Positions 17,603-27,103 of a stretch of DNA of 64,000 nt are shown here, piece by piece. The notes under the pieces are model-generated. The model saw only the letters and a list, made by a program, of their open reading frames with translations. It had not been told where the DNA came from and ran no database searches. A program made the translations under genes and the position numbers. The stretch comes from Ignavibacteriaceae bacterium (GTDB taxonomy: Bacteria > Bacteroidota > Ignavibacteria > Ignavibacteriales > Ignavibacteriaceae), in contig JABWCL010000018.1 of assembly GCA_013360295.1 (NCBI GenBank), forward strand, positions 16,699 to 80,698. The letters run 5' to 3'. Numbering within the stretch: position 1 is the stretch's first letter; every line of letters begins with the position of its first letter.

Positions 17603-18376
17603 TCAAATCATCCCCATCCCCAGCGCAACCGCGATAATCAGCAGCAACCCAGCGGTGATGTATCGTATGCTGGTAAACGTGACTTTCTTTATAAGCCTTG
17701 TGCCGATAACAGTGCCCGCAAGCGCCGCAATTACTCCCGCGATTATCAGTCCCGGAATTTCCGTTATGCTTTCAGGAATTATCCCCGCGCCGTAGACAAT
17801 AAGCCTTGCGATGTCTATAATGATCGCGATCATCACTCCCGTTGCAATGTATTGCTGTTTGTTCAGCCCGGCGTGAAGGAGGAACATACTGCGCAGAGCG
17901 CCCTGGTGTCCGGATAAACCGCCGAAGAATCCGGAGAGCAGCCCGCCCAGATAAAAATGCTGTTTTTCCATTTTGATATTCTGCAGCTTATCGCTCAGTT
18001 CAAAAAGCGCAAAGAGTAACATAACGAACCCGAGAACAAGTTTCACAGGACTGACCACCGCCATTCTTCCCCAGAGGTAATAACTTCCGACAGGGGGAAT
18101 GTGAGAGATGAGTTCAAGCACAATAGCACCCGTGAAAGATGCCGCTGCGGCGAACAAACCAAAACGGAGCAGGATACTCCTATCCGCGTCGCGGCCCAGG
18201 AGGATACCCTTGAATATATTGTTGGAGAAGTGTACGATGGCAGTAGCCGCGATTGCCGTTTCGACAGGAAAGAAGAGCGCGAAGGCGGGCATCAGCAGCG
18301 TCCCAAGCCCAAACCCCGAAAACAGAGTAAGAGCCGAAACAATAAAAGCCGCTAATATGATTGTAACATATTCCAT
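17603..18376 (-). CDS. TauE/SafE family membrane permease
   Basis: 257 residues with about eight hydrophobic helices in two halves. The first half has SGFGLGTLLMPAFALFFP and the second half has GGLSGHQGALRSMFL, the duplicated signature of the TauE/SafE (DUF81) family. Members export sulfite, sulfoacetate or related organic anions across the inner membrane; the substrate here cannot be told. Stand-alone gene flanked by A/T repeats. Confidence 0.82.
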   Translation of the reverse strand: MEYVTIILAAFIVSALTLFSGFGLGTLLMPAFALFFPVETAIAATAIVHFSNNIFKGILLGRDADRSILLRFGLFAAAASFTGAIVLELISHIPPVGSYYLWGRMAVVSPVKLVLGFVMLLFALFELSDKLQNIKMEKQHFYLGGLLSGFFGGLSGHQGALRSMFLLHAGLNKQQYIATGVMIAIIIDIARLIVYGAGIIPESITEIPGLIIAGVIAALAGTVIGTRLIKKVTFTSIRYITAGLLLIIAVALGMGMI

Positions 18377-18485
18377 AAATGAAGATCTAAAAACTCTCTT
18401 TTGATTACTTGTTTTTATAGTCCATTCTCAGCACAATAGCCGAATAGAATAAACAATTCTTCATTCTTAATTTTTAATTCTTAAT

Positions 18486-19052
18486 TTACTTAACTACTCT
18501 CAGCTTAAAATAAACTTCCTCCGGCGAGAAAATTCCGGCAAAGAAACGCTCGTACATAACCGGTTCGATATTCACAATAAAATCCATCCACTTCAACGCC
18601 GCAAAGTGGGATGTAATAAACCTCTTTTCAATCACTTCAAACTGCGCTTTCCCCTCATAATTCGTGCGGTGGTTCAGCTTCCACTGCTCATAGAACTTCA
18701 GTTTACGGTTGCCGATGTACTCGTAGTTATCGAACGTCCTGATTGAAAACGGGATCTTGTGGTCAGGTTCGCCGAAATATTTAGTGTTAAGGAAGAAAGG
18801 CGCATAGACAATAATAATGCCGTTTGGTTTACTGATTCGGTAAAGTTCAGTAACGGTTTTATGGAAACTGTCCAGGTGTTCAAGTACGTGTGAGCAGTAA
18901 ATTTCCTCGAAGTAATTATCGGGGAAAGGATAAGGGAATGTGTTGATATCGTGGATAGCGTTTCCGCCGTAGTCTACGATATCGAGGTTTACGTATCCGG
19001 GTTTAATGTCTTTTCCGCACCCTAGGTTCAGTTTCTTTGGCAAGTCGGTCAT
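18486..19052 (-). CDS. Class I SAM-dependent methyltransferase
   Basis: 188 residues. LNLGCGKDIKPGYVNLDI is the SAM-binding motif I with the acidic residue of motif II; IYCSHVLEHLDS follows as motif IV. The family (Methyltransf_11 type) methylates small molecules or sugars; the substrate is unknown. A/T-rich repeats of similar sequence lie at both ends (18456-18490 and 19057-19095), in roughly inverted orientation. Confidence 0.75.
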   Translation of the reverse strand: MTDLPKKLNLGCGKDIKPGYVNLDIVDYGGNAIHDINTFPYPFPDNYFEEIYCSHVLEHLDSFHKTVTELYRISKPNGIIIVYAPFFLNTKYFGEPDHKIPFSIRTFDNYEYIGNRKLKFYEQWKLNHRTNYEGKAQFEVIEKRFITSHFAALKWMDFIVNIEPVMYERFFAGIFSPEEVYFKLRVVK

Positions 19053-19282
19053 TTCTTTAGTTAAAAGTTAAAATTAAAAGTTAAAAGTTAACAATTTTCA
19101 GGAATAACAGTGAAATAAAATTAAGGAACCGGGGGACTGATTTAAGGCTGCGATAGACCGCGGATAACGCAGATATTAACGGAAGACCGCAGATTTAATG
19201 CTGTTATTGAAACTGATATTGAATCCCAAATATTGATTCCCTCCAATTTTTAATTCTTCGTTCTTAGTCCGCCGCCTGCTTT

Positions 19283-19312
19283 AAAACAAAAAACCCGGGG
19301 AGTACCCGGGCT
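19283..19312 (-). terminator. Intrinsic terminator of the RlpA-like gene
   Basis: CCCGGG-GAGTA-CCCGGG hairpin; reading the minus strand it is followed by a run of six T. It sits about 25 bases after the end of the RlpA-like gene. Confidence 0.75.
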
Positions 19313-19335
19313 TTGGTTTAAGGAATGTTAATTGA

Positions 19336-19851
19336 TTAGTCGAAGGGAATTACGGGGAAGTTGACACCCTGCAGTGTTACTTCCTCGACTTTAATTTTCG
19401 CAACCCCTCTGTACAGCATCCCTATCTCGCGGGCGGCAGCCTTGGAAAGATCCAGCTCCCTGCCGTGTATGTACGGGCCTCTGTCATTAATCCGCACAAT
19501 TACGGATTTACTATTAGCAGGATTTGTTAATCTCAACAGAGTTCCGAAACGATAGGTTTTGTGCGCTGCAGTCAGCGTTTCCTGGTCAAAGATTTCGCCA
19601 TTGGCGGTCAGCCGACCGTGAAATCTTGGGCCATACCACGAAGCCTTCATTACTCCCTTATCGGTGAATTTAAGTACCGCGGGAGTAACATCTGAGACTT
19701 CATTAACTGAAATCGTCCCCGATTCGTCGTAGTCTGCCGCTTCAGCAGGAATGATTCTTTCCCTGGCGCTGAAACCTGCGAGGACTAAGAGTAATGAGAA
19801 CAGCATTATCTTGGTTAATGATCTCAAATACACCTCTTTTTTGTTAAACAA
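19336..19851 (-). CDS. RlpA-like double-psi beta-barrel protein
   Basis: 171 residues. An N-terminal hydrophobic segment (LTKIMLFSLLLVLAGFSA) looks like a signal peptide or anchor. The RlpA domain at ~65-160 contains ASWYGPRFHGRLTANGE, HKTYRFGTLLRLTNP and VRINDRGPYIHGRELDLS, including the Asp-Arg-Gly-Pro active-site region of septal lytic transglycosylases. No SPOR domain is present, so peptidoglycan targeting must come from elsewhere. It likely acts on cell-wall glycan in the periplasm. Confidence 0.85.
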   Translation of the reverse strand: MFNKKEVYLRSLTKIMLFSLLLVLAGFSARERIIPAEAADYDESGTISVNEVSDVTPAVLKFTDKGVMKASWYGPRFHGRLTANGEIFDQETLTAAHKTYRFGTLLRLTNPANSKSVIVRINDRGPYIHGRELDLSKAAAREIGMLYRGVAKIKVEEVTLQGVNFPVIPFD

Positions 19852-19971
19852 ATTATTTACAAAACAAATTTACCAAGTCTGTAACCCCCGGGCAACCTGA
19901 AAGTTGCATCTTTACCCCCTTGCAGCTAATTGGCGAATTATCGAATAAATTAGTATTTTGTTCGAAAACGG

Positions 19972-21942
19972 CTACTTGCAGTACTTCTTCACCCAGGCGA
20001 GGGTTCGTTCGAGTACATCGAGGTAATGGTTAGGCTCGTTTCTGATTCCGTGCCCTTCTCTTGGATATACAACGAACTCAACAGGGGTACCGATTGTCCT
20101 GAGCGCCTGGTACATTTCCCGTGAATTGGCGATATCAGTGTAAAGATCCTTCTCTCCCTGCAGTATCAGTGTTGGTGTCTTGATATTTTTCGTGTAAAAA
20201 GCCGGTGAGCGGTTAATATAAAGGTTGTTCATATCTATCGGCTTCTCCCAGTAATAGTATCCGAAGTACATTTTCTCGAACTCAGGCTGCCAGGAGTTGC
20301 TCCAGTCGGTCAGGAATGAGTAGATACCGTAAAGTGAAACCGCTGCCTTGAACCTGTTATTCTGAGAAATGATCCAGTTGGTCAGGTAGCCGCCGTAACT
20401 TCCGCCCATAACGGACATACGGGTTGAATCAACAATGCCGCGTTTAATAAGTTCATCCACTCCTGCCATTACATCGTGATAGTCGCCGCCGCCAAGATCG
20501 TACCTGTTAGCTTGACCGAAGAGATCGGTATAACCGGAACTTCCCCTGGGATTAGGCGCAAAGACCACATACCCCTCTGAAAGCAGTGCTCTTACCGGAT
20601 ATGACTGGTTAAATACGTTCCTGAAGTGGCCGTAAGGCCCGCCGTGTACGATTAACGCGAGAGGATAGCGGGTTCCTTTTTTATACTTCGCCGGATAGAA
20701 TACAACTCCCTCTATCTGGAATAACCCGTCCTTGCTCTGATAGGTGATCACTTCCTGGGGCTGTTTTTCAAATTTCTTAAGTTGCGGAGTAAAAACCATC
20801 TTCTTCGCGACGGGTTCTCCGTGGACAAATATTTCTGCCAGGGAGGTATCTGTCTCGTTACGCCAGCAAACCCGGTAATCTGAAGAAAAGGTAATGTCAC
20901 TTATGGATACATTCTTTTCCTCAATCGTCGCGACGTCCCCCGATACGGGATCAATCATAAATACGGAATGATAAACCCCGCGGTTAATAATTGCATAGAT
21001 AGAGCGGATATCACGCCAGCTAAACTGAGATACTCCGCGATTGATATCCTTTGTCAGGTTCCTGGGATTTTTGCCATCGGCGCCGATGACCCACAGATCT
21101 ATTTCAGCAAACTCAATATCCGGAACCGTTGCGGCATTGTAAGCGACTGTATTCCCGTCGGGCGAGAACTTTGCGTCAGTTTCAGGTCCGGGGAAGGCGG
21201 TGAGCTGCTTTTTATTTCCTTTGCTGTCGATAATATATAAATCGAACTTCTGGTCATCATTGTAATCGCCGGTCAGGTTTGACTGGTAAACCACCTTGTC
21301 ACCTGCGGGATTTAGGTCGATGGACTGCGCGCCCGGGTCAAGGTCGTAGCTTGCAATGACCTTGCCATCGGGGACCGAGATAAAGTGGAGTGTCTTTACC
21401 GGATTTACTTTCGGATAGACAATCTCATCCCTTTTCACTTTTTTCTTTACAGCGAGTTCCTTTTCAGCTTTCTCATCATATTTATCGGAAAGGACGGCAA
21501 CGATAGTTCCTGCTTTATTCCACTTATACTCTTCCACTCCGTTAGGTAGGGAGGTAAGGTTAAAAGGTTCACCACCGTCAGTCCGGGTGAGCCATAGCTG
21601 GGAGGCACCGCTTTCCATCGTTCCTGAGGAATGGTCCTTATAATCGCGTGAGGAGAGGAAGCTGATGAATTTCCCGTCGGGAGAAAAGCCCGGGGAAGAG
21701 CTGTTTTTTCCTTCCGCGGAGAAGCGGTGGTATTCGGCTGTTTCAGCGTCCATACGGTAAATGCCGGTTGACCAGGTGCTGGTATTAAAGTCAGGTTTCC
21801 GGATGGTGAAGAGGATACTCTTACCATCGGGAGATATGACGGGTGAAGCAGGCTGCTCTAACGAGAGAACATCCTTTGGGGTGAACGGGCTCTGTGCCAA
21901 AAGAGTGAATGAAAACAGAACAAAAAAGATTAGACGAAACAT
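19972..21942 (-). CDS. S9 family prolyl-oligopeptidase-like serine peptidase
   Basis: 656 residues. Signal peptide (MFRLIFFVLFSFTLLAQ). Residues ~20-370 have the SPDGKSI/FSPDGK repeats of a beta-propeller. The C-terminal alpha/beta hydrolase domain carries the nucleophile motif GGSYGG (Ser near 512), the acid in GEKDLYTD and the His in EGHGIRN. This matches acylaminoacyl-peptidase/dipeptidyl-peptidase-like S9 enzymes that trim peptides in the periplasm. Stand-alone gene. Confidence 0.9.
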   Translation of the reverse strand: MFRLIFFVLFSFTLLAQSPFTPKDVLSLEQPASPVISPDGKSILFTIRKPDFNTSTWSTGIYRMDAETAEYHRFSAEGKNSSSPGFSPDGKFISFLSSRDYKDHSSGTMESGASQLWLTRTDGGEPFNLTSLPNGVEEYKWNKAGTIVAVLSDKYDEKAEKELAVKKKVKRDEIVYPKVNPVKTLHFISVPDGKVIASYDLDPGAQSIDLNPAGDKVVYQSNLTGDYNDDQKFDLYIIDSKGNKKQLTAFPGPETDAKFSPDGNTVAYNAATVPDIEFAEIDLWVIGADGKNPRNLTKDINRGVSQFSWRDIRSIYAIINRGVYHSVFMIDPVSGDVATIEEKNVSISDITFSSDYRVCWRNETDTSLAEIFVHGEPVAKKMVFTPQLKKFEKQPQEVITYQSKDGLFQIEGVVFYPAKYKKGTRYPLALIVHGGPYGHFRNVFNQSYPVRALLSEGYVVFAPNPRGSSGYTDLFGQANRYDLGGGDYHDVMAGVDELIKRGIVDSTRMSVMGGSYGGYLTNWIISQNNRFKAAVSLYGIYSFLTDWSNSWQPEFEKMYFGYYYWEKPIDMNNLYINRSPAFYTKNIKTPTLILQGEKDLYTDIANSREMYQALRTIGTPVEFVVYPREGHGIRNEPNHYLDVLERTLAWVKKYCK

Positions 21943-22244
21943 TTTTTCAATTAAAAATTAATAATTAAAAATTAAGAATTATGAATAAAGATAACACCGT
22001 TAGTTTAGAACATCAATTACCAAATTAAAAACTTATTCCTCTTTGCGTCACCTTTGCGTCTTTGCGTTTCTCACGTCTTTGGAACCCCATAGTGTATACA
22101 GCTACGGAGAGGCATTAAAAGTTCAATATTATTATCATTAAATTAAGCCAAAGAAGGGTAAAGAAAAAGGGGTAATGTTTTGAGGCGAAAAAAGTCAGGA
22201 GAGGAAATAATAGCCCGTGCGCAAAGAGGAAGAAGCCCCTATAA
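21943..22244. other. Repeat-containing intergenic region
   Basis: About 300 bases without a gene. An A/T-rich 'TTAAAAATTAATAATTAAAAATTAAG' element lies at about 21948-21985 and a 'CTTTGCGTC' repeat cluster at about 22038-22075. Both families recur elsewhere in the window. Confidence 0.45.
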
Positions 22245-23291
22245 TTACAGTAAATTAAAAATCTTATCAGCTCCGGGTTCGTATATATTAAAGACGGGAG
22301 TATGCAAAGCCTGAGTCATTTGATGTAAAAACTCATCTTTATTTATATAAGCGGCTTCATAACTGTAGTTTTTTATGTTCGGATAAAAGGGATTTATCGT
22401 TATGGCTGATAACTCTGGCTTGTAACGATAGGAGATACTAATATTATTTTTAGCAAACTGAGAAAGGAGGAAGGATAAGTTCGCTGATTCATCAGTGAGA
22501 AGCAATTGGACCGGAGAATTGAAAACGAACTCAGCAGGTTTCCGAATTCTCTCAAATATTTTCATAAGGTTTTTTCCGAGGAAACGGTGGGAGAATAATC
22601 CGGGAAGATAAACCTTTTCCGTTTTATCATTCAATTGATTTATGAGCAGGGCGAGGTCATCCTCGTCAACTAAAGAATAAGTATCAAGCGCTGTCTCGCC
22701 CTCAGAAGATTTAACTTTTATACTAAGCTCTTTCCCGTCAGGAATATCCGTATTAAGCTTAAAGCCGAACACTTTTTCTATGAACGACATTTCAGCAGCC
22801 AACCCGGAAATATTAGTATCCCTGGAAGCGCCGGTTGTGAAAATCAGTTTTTCAAGAATATACATTGGGGAAAGGCGGTTCAGCGAACCATCAACCAGGA
22901 GAAGCCCTGCAGAGGTTTTGTTCCGGAAGAGGTCAGTTACTTCAGCCAATCCTTCTTTAGTATTCGGCCCGGCGATAACCATAAGCCCCGGTTTAGTAAT
23001 TCGCACCAGGCTGATCTTTCCGAGCGCGGTTTGCAGGCCGGTCTCCGCGATTAATTCATAATCCGCGCCGGATGTTATCAGGCATTTTTCTGAAGTCGCC
23101 GCGAAAGTATTTTCTTCAAGGAACAATCTGGGTTTCGGAAGATTGGTGATATTATCAACATCTTCACCGTCATACCCAATACCGGTCAGTCCGACAGGCA
23201 CTTCCCTTGAGAAAAATCCCTTCATTAAAAATGAGAGGGTTGTGGTTTTACCCGTATTCTTCGCGGTGCCGATAACTCCGATTGTTTTCAT
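22245..23291 (-). CDS. P-loop NTPase at the end of the B12 mutase operon
   Basis: 348 residues. The N-terminus IGVIGTAKNTGKTTTL is a Walker A loop of the BioD/CobQ/MeaB-like (SIMIBI) type. No further catalytic motif is certain; LLLVDGSLNRLS may be the Walker B strand. It is the last gene of the operon, downstream of the B12-dependent mutase. Other B12 mutases and eliminases have P-loop or ATPase partners that reload or protect the cofactor (MeaB for methylmalonyl-CoA mutase, GlmL for glutamate mutase, KamB/KamC for lysine 5,6-aminomutase). A reactivase or chaperone role is inferred from this. Confidence 0.6.
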   Translation of the reverse strand: MKTIGVIGTAKNTGKTTTLSFLMKGFFSREVPVGLTGIGYDGEDVDNITNLPKPRLFLEENTFAATSEKCLITSGADYELIAETGLQTALGKISLVRITKPGLMVIAGPNTKEGLAEVTDLFRNKTSAGLLLVDGSLNRLSPMYILEKLIFTTGASRDTNISGLAAEMSFIEKVFGFKLNTDIPDGKELSIKVKSSEGETALDTYSLVDEDDLALLINQLNDKTEKVYLPGLFSHRFLGKNLMKIFERIRKPAEFVFNSPVQLLLTDESANLSFLLSQFAKNNISISYRYKPELSAITINPFYPNIKNYSYEAAYINKDEFLHQMTQALHTPVFNIYEPGADKIFNLL

Positions 23292-23330
23292 CTAATCACA
23301 GCCCCTTGATCAGCAACCCGTATAAAAAAA

Positions 23331-25130
23331 CTAATTGACAGTTCCATAACCAAACTTACCCGGATAGGCGCCGTCCTCTTTATTACCAAGCAACCCATCA
23401 TAAATCGCGGCTGTTAAGTTTTCTTTTGAATCAACTTCCCGGAGGGTTGAGGTAATCTTATTTATAAGGTCTTCCGTGAAGTAGTCGGCCTGCGAAGTTG
23501 TCGCGAATTTGGCGTCGCCAACAAACCTGAATGCATCAGAGATGGCCCTTATGCTGTCTATCCTTGAGGTAATGCAGATAGGTCCGCGTGAGTAAGCCTC
23601 GTCAGTGGATGCAACCGTAATGGCATCAACGCCGGTTGATGCAGCTAATGAAGCGTGGTATGATGTTGCGTTGGCGGACTGCACGCGCTCTTCCGACTGT
23701 GTCATAAACGCGATAGGTTCTCCCGGCCAGATAGGGGCATTAACTATTTCTCTAAGCGCGTAAACTTTTGCCGCGTTGTAGTCAATGAAGTTCTGCTTCA
23801 TCATTCCGTTGATAACGATATGCGGCCCGTAACAAAAGAGAGGTTTAAGAATCGGTTTCGCGCCAAGCTTAATTCCGACCATCACGTTGATTAATAGTCC
23901 GGCTAATGTTTTCCACGCCGGCACACCGCTTAACTCATCATTACCCGGAATATCAAACGGCATATTGTAACGCGCTGCGAGTTTAATCGCCTCGACTCCG
24001 TCAACCGCCAGCCTCACAGGGTCAGTCCCCGCCCCTAAGGAGCCATATACAAGATTTATCTTCGCCAGATCAGCGCCGGCCTTGCCCGCAAGCAGAACTG
24101 TCTCGGGTGTGTTTAATCCTCGGTGTGCACGGACGGTAAGTAGTGTGCTTTCGTCCAGGCTCTCCCTCATCAGCTTTATGTTTTCGAATGAAGTAATTGT
24201 GCCGTCGTTTTCGTGGGTCAGGCATCCCTGCAGCAATCCTTCATACCGGGCTTCCCAGGAGGGATTGATGATCAGGAATCCGTCAATCCCGTACCGCTCA
24301 CATACTTTAGCGTGAGTGATGTCCATAATGGGGCATCCGCTTCCGAGAAACTTAAAGAGGAGCGGTTGCTTTTCATTGTACTGGATCTTGTACGGATTTA
24401 GCGGCTGAGACCTGCCGAGAAAACTATTAAGGTTAATAATTTCCTGTGCCGTTACTTCTCTTACGCCTTTAACAAAATTCTTTTTAGTATTCCCCTCAAC
24501 GATCACCTCATCGCATAAAGAATAGTAATCAGAAAGAAGAACTTTCTTTTTTGCTTCGTCTTGGGTTGTAAATATTTCAGCACGGATTTTTGCCCGCTCA
24601 ACGCCGGGGGAAGTTTTATCCGCGGTGAAAGTGATCAGTTTGTTTGCAATGCTATCCAGCAGGCTCCCGATCTCAGTGTGCTTAAACCTATAATCATACT
24701 TTGAGGTGATATCTTTTTTTGTTCTGTGGAGGCCGGTACCTGCCTGCTTGACTTCGCGTCCCTCGATATAAGCAAGCAATTCTTCGAGAGATGAGTGTTC
24801 TCCAAAACCTTTATCAAAGCCGAGTTCGGCGGCAAGTTCGGGAGTGATCGGTTTTCCGCCGATAACAATTTTTGATTTTTCTCTTACGCCGGCGGCATCA
24901 AGCATATCAACAAATCGCGCGAGCATTTCTGCTACACCATAACCAAGAGTGCGGCTGACAAGTATAAAATCATAGTTTCCCTTTGAAGCGATCTTGACGA
25001 TTACTTCGGGGGAGAGGTCGGGGGAAAGTAATTCGGTATGATGACCGTTTTTATCCAGTTCGTTTTTGATGATTTTTATTCCTACATCGTGAACGGGATC
25101 GAATGGAACGCATAAAATCCTTTTTGACAT
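23331..25130 (-). CDS. Cobalamin-binding TIM-barrel mutase, aminomutase-like, unknown substrate
   Basis: 599 residues. Residues ~3-120 are a B12-binding Rossmann domain with DPVHDVG (DxHxxG, His14 as the probable cobalt ligand), SRTLGYG and VIGGKP. Residues ~165-590 look like a TIM barrel (TVRAHRGLNTPE, KINLVYGSLGAGTDPVRLA, FDIPGNDEL). In ornithine 4,5-aminomutase OraE the order is barrel, dimerisation domain, B12 domain; here B12 precedes the barrel and the dimerisation-like domain is a separate upstream gene. The short insert after DxHxxG that holds the PLP lysine in OraE/KamE seems to be missing. The substrate, and whether it uses PLP, are unknown. Confidence 0.65.
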   Translation of the reverse strand: MSKRILCVPFDPVHDVGIKIIKNELDKNGHHTELLSPDLSPEVIVKIASKGNYDFILVSRTLGYGVAEMLARFVDMLDAAGVREKSKIVIGGKPITPELAAELGFDKGFGEHSSLEELLAYIEGREVKQAGTGLHRTKKDITSKYDYRFKHTEIGSLLDSIANKLITFTADKTSPGVERAKIRAEIFTTQDEAKKKVLLSDYYSLCDEVIVEGNTKKNFVKGVREVTAQEIINLNSFLGRSQPLNPYKIQYNEKQPLLFKFLGSGCPIMDITHAKVCERYGIDGFLIINPSWEARYEGLLQGCLTHENDGTITSFENIKLMRESLDESTLLTVRAHRGLNTPETVLLAGKAGADLAKINLVYGSLGAGTDPVRLAVDGVEAIKLAARYNMPFDIPGNDELSGVPAWKTLAGLLINVMVGIKLGAKPILKPLFCYGPHIVINGMMKQNFIDYNAAKVYALREIVNAPIWPGEPIAFMTQSEERVQSANATSYHASLAASTGVDAITVASTDEAYSRGPICITSRIDSIRAISDAFRFVGDAKFATTSQADYFTEDLINKITSTLREVDSKENLTAAIYDGLLGNKEDGAYPGKFGYGTVN

Positions 25131-25139
25131 ACTCTGCCT

Positions 25140-25400
25140 CTATGCTTTCTCTTCGGGGGTGAGGTATTTATACATCGTGCCGGGTTTGTAGATATATTTT
25201 CTTAACCGCAATCTTACTCCGTAACCGTCAAATTCCTGGTACATAATGTCAATCTCTCCGAGATTCATTTCCTGTCCTAACTGCAAAGCAAGTTTCTTTC
25301 CTTCGTTTGCGTCGTTACAAACGAGATAAGTCTCGATATCTATCGCGTCCATCACGCGTTCCATAGCTGTTGTCATATCTTCCTCATAGTAATGTTCCAA
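25140..25400 (-). CDS. Stand-alone aminomutase dimerisation-like (OAM_dimer-like) small protein
   Basis: 86 residues. The stretch GKKLALQLGQEMNLGEIDIM ... GYGVRLRLR resembles, from memory of the family, the dimerisation domain that precedes the B12 domain in OraE and KamE (there AAIEFAKKMNLEEVEVINRE). It ends 10 bases before the mutase gene, so the two proteins probably form one enzyme. It is not OraS-like: it lacks that subunit's sequence. I rate the homology as likely but unproven. Confidence 0.55.
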   Translation of the reverse strand: MEHYYEEDMTTAMERVMDAIDIETYLVCNDANEGKKLALQLGQEMNLGEIDIMYQEFDGYGVRLRLRKYIYKPGTMYKYLTPEEKA

Positions 25401-25577
25401 TTAAATAACCGAATATAGCAGTCTCTACCATCGCGGGAGGGTTTCTCACAGAGCCGCGAAGGCGCAGAGTTTAAGTTCTCGCAGAGCCGCGGAGGCACAA
25501 AGTTTAAGTTCTCACAGAGTCGCGGAGACGCAAAGATTTAACTCCGCGTCTCTGCTCCTTTGCGTCTCTGCGTGAAA
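25401..25577. repeat. 'Cacagagccgcg-aggcgcaaag' repeat block within operon
   Basis: Three near-copies of CTCACAGAGCCGCGAAGGCG with the connecting 'cagagtttaagtt', about 32 bases apart (25444-25536), followed by an inverted partial copy ending CTTTGCGTCTCTGCG (25540-25572). It separates the PLP-enzyme gene from the small dimerisation-domain gene. The inverted half could fold back on the direct copies and affect readthrough. Confidence 0.6.
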
Positions 25578-27044
25578 TTATTCGTAAATGCCTGAGTGCT
25601 CACAAATTATTTCTATGAGCTTCACAAGACCTTTAATGACCAATCTTGTTCTTTCTTCAATTATCTGCCCGTTACTATCTGTTGTTCCGAGTCCGGGAGA
25701 GATGAAAATATTGGCATCGTATTCAATAGTCGGAATAATTCCCATCTGCGACATTCCGTCCTGAAGCAGATTTGAAGCGGAGTACATATCTTCTATTGAG
25801 AAAATTGGAATTCCGAGTTTTCCGTTATTCCAGCTGTTCTCATAGTTGATTTCAACCGTGCCGCAGTTATAGGTTTTAGAAATAATAAAATCTTTCCTGA
25901 TCCTCTCATCTATGCGTGAGAATTCATCTACAACTATGTTGTAAAGATCATCAATCGGCTTTGTTAATACCTGCGGGTTATCTCTCAGCACGCGAAGCGC
26001 GGCGAGCTGGCCGGTCAATCCTTCTTTACCCGGATCCATCGTTACCAGCGCGGCTTTACCGTAAGAAGCAGTTGTGCCGTAACGATTGCCGTGATATCCC
26101 AAGGCTCTTCTTATCGGAACGAGTACATCTTCTTTACCGATGATCAGCGCGCTTGTGGAGGAGCCGGTCGCTTTATCCATACTGTAAATCATAACATCAG
26201 CGCCGATGTTTTTAATGCTGTTGCCGATGAACGGAATGCCCCAGGCATTATCTATAACGTAAGGGACGTCATATTTTTTTGCTAACTTAGCGATCCCCTT
26301 TTGAAGCAGCGGAGTTCCATTCTCATCTTTTTCACCGTAACCGTAACCCAATGTATCATATCCTATTGAAGCAAAACCGGCTAATAAAGTCTGGTGCCTT
26401 TCGGCTGCGGCTTCAAGGTTCTTAAGTGATTCCTTTGCCTTAACATTTTTAAGTAACGGAACGGGGTGGTAGTTAATTCCGTGAACAGGATACTCAGCGC
26501 CTTCCAGCGGTACAAGTACCGTGTCAAGATTATTTTGTCTTTTACCATAGAAGCCAAGTTCGCCGGCGGTACAGCCTCTGTCTGCCAGGATGTCTTTATA
26601 CTTCGGAGGGAATGGCCTTCCGTAGGATGCCTGGTGATGAATATGCCTTTCCATCGGTGCAATGTAGCGAGTCCTGTAGTTATCGCCTCTTCCCTGGTTT
26701 GGGGGAGTGAAAAGCGTGTCGAAAGAAACCCATAGTCCGCCTTCGCAGGTGTTGACAGGAGCGGCGTCGTAATCATCACCGTACATTTCTTTCACTATCT
26801 CTCTTATCTGATCAACATAAACCGCGAGAGGAACAACTTTCTTTGATTCCTTCGCCATAAAATGTTCGATATCATCACGAAGCGGAGATGGGCATCCGGA
26901 GATAGCTCCGGTTAATCCAAAAGCTCCTTTGAGTTCAGCGGGAATATTTAAACTTTCCGCGAATTTTTTCGCTTCAGCATATATCTGAGGAGTGCGCTGC
27001 TGAAGTCTTTTATACATTTCAAATTTAAAACGTGGCTTTGCCAT
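25578..27044 (-). CDS. Fold-type-I PLP-dependent enzyme of unknown specificity
   Basis: 488 residues. The aspartate-aminotransferase-like fold is indicated by VIDNAWGIPF (Asp265, expected to contact the pyridine nitrogen) and YSMDKATGSS (Lys291, expected Schiff-base lysine). The N-terminal third, with FGLTGAISGCPSP and NTCEGGLWVSFD, does not match a family I can name. It is not OrtB of the ornithine pathway, which is fold type II. Its place between a dehydrogenase and a B12 mutase suggests cleavage, racemisation or transamination of an amino-acid intermediate. Confidence 0.65.
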   Translation of the reverse strand: MAKPRFKFEMYKRLQQRTPQIYAEAKKFAESLNIPAELKGAFGLTGAISGCPSPLRDDIEHFMAKESKKVVPLAVYVDQIREIVKEMYGDDYDAAPVNTCEGGLWVSFDTLFTPPNQGRGDNYRTRYIAPMERHIHHQASYGRPFPPKYKDILADRGCTAGELGFYGKRQNNLDTVLVPLEGAEYPVHGINYHPVPLLKNVKAKESLKNLEAAAERHQTLLAGFASIGYDTLGYGYGEKDENGTPLLQKGIAKLAKKYDVPYVIDNAWGIPFIGNSIKNIGADVMIYSMDKATGSSTSALIIGKEDVLVPIRRALGYHGNRYGTTASYGKAALVTMDPGKEGLTGQLAALRVLRDNPQVLTKPIDDLYNIVVDEFSRIDERIRKDFIISKTYNCGTVEINYENSWNNGKLGIPIFSIEDMYSASNLLQDGMSQMGIIPTIEYDANIFISPGLGTTDSNGQIIEERTRLVIKGLVKLIEIICEHSGIYE

Positions 27045-27103
27045 TTTGTAGTACCTTATGTTTAATATTTATTAAGTTGATTAGAAAAATTGTTATCGCA
27101 AAT

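Noticed and set aside
23331..25400. Lysine 5,6-aminomutase KamDE or ornithine aminomutase OraSE by name
   Set aside because: Domain order differs, the PLP-lysine insert is not seen, and no OraS- or KamD-like subunit is encoded nearby.
25444..25536. CRISPR-like array
   Set aside because: Only three short, imperfect units with near-identical 'spacers', an inverted partial copy, and no cas genes; it is a spacer repeat of the same kind found elsewhere in the window.
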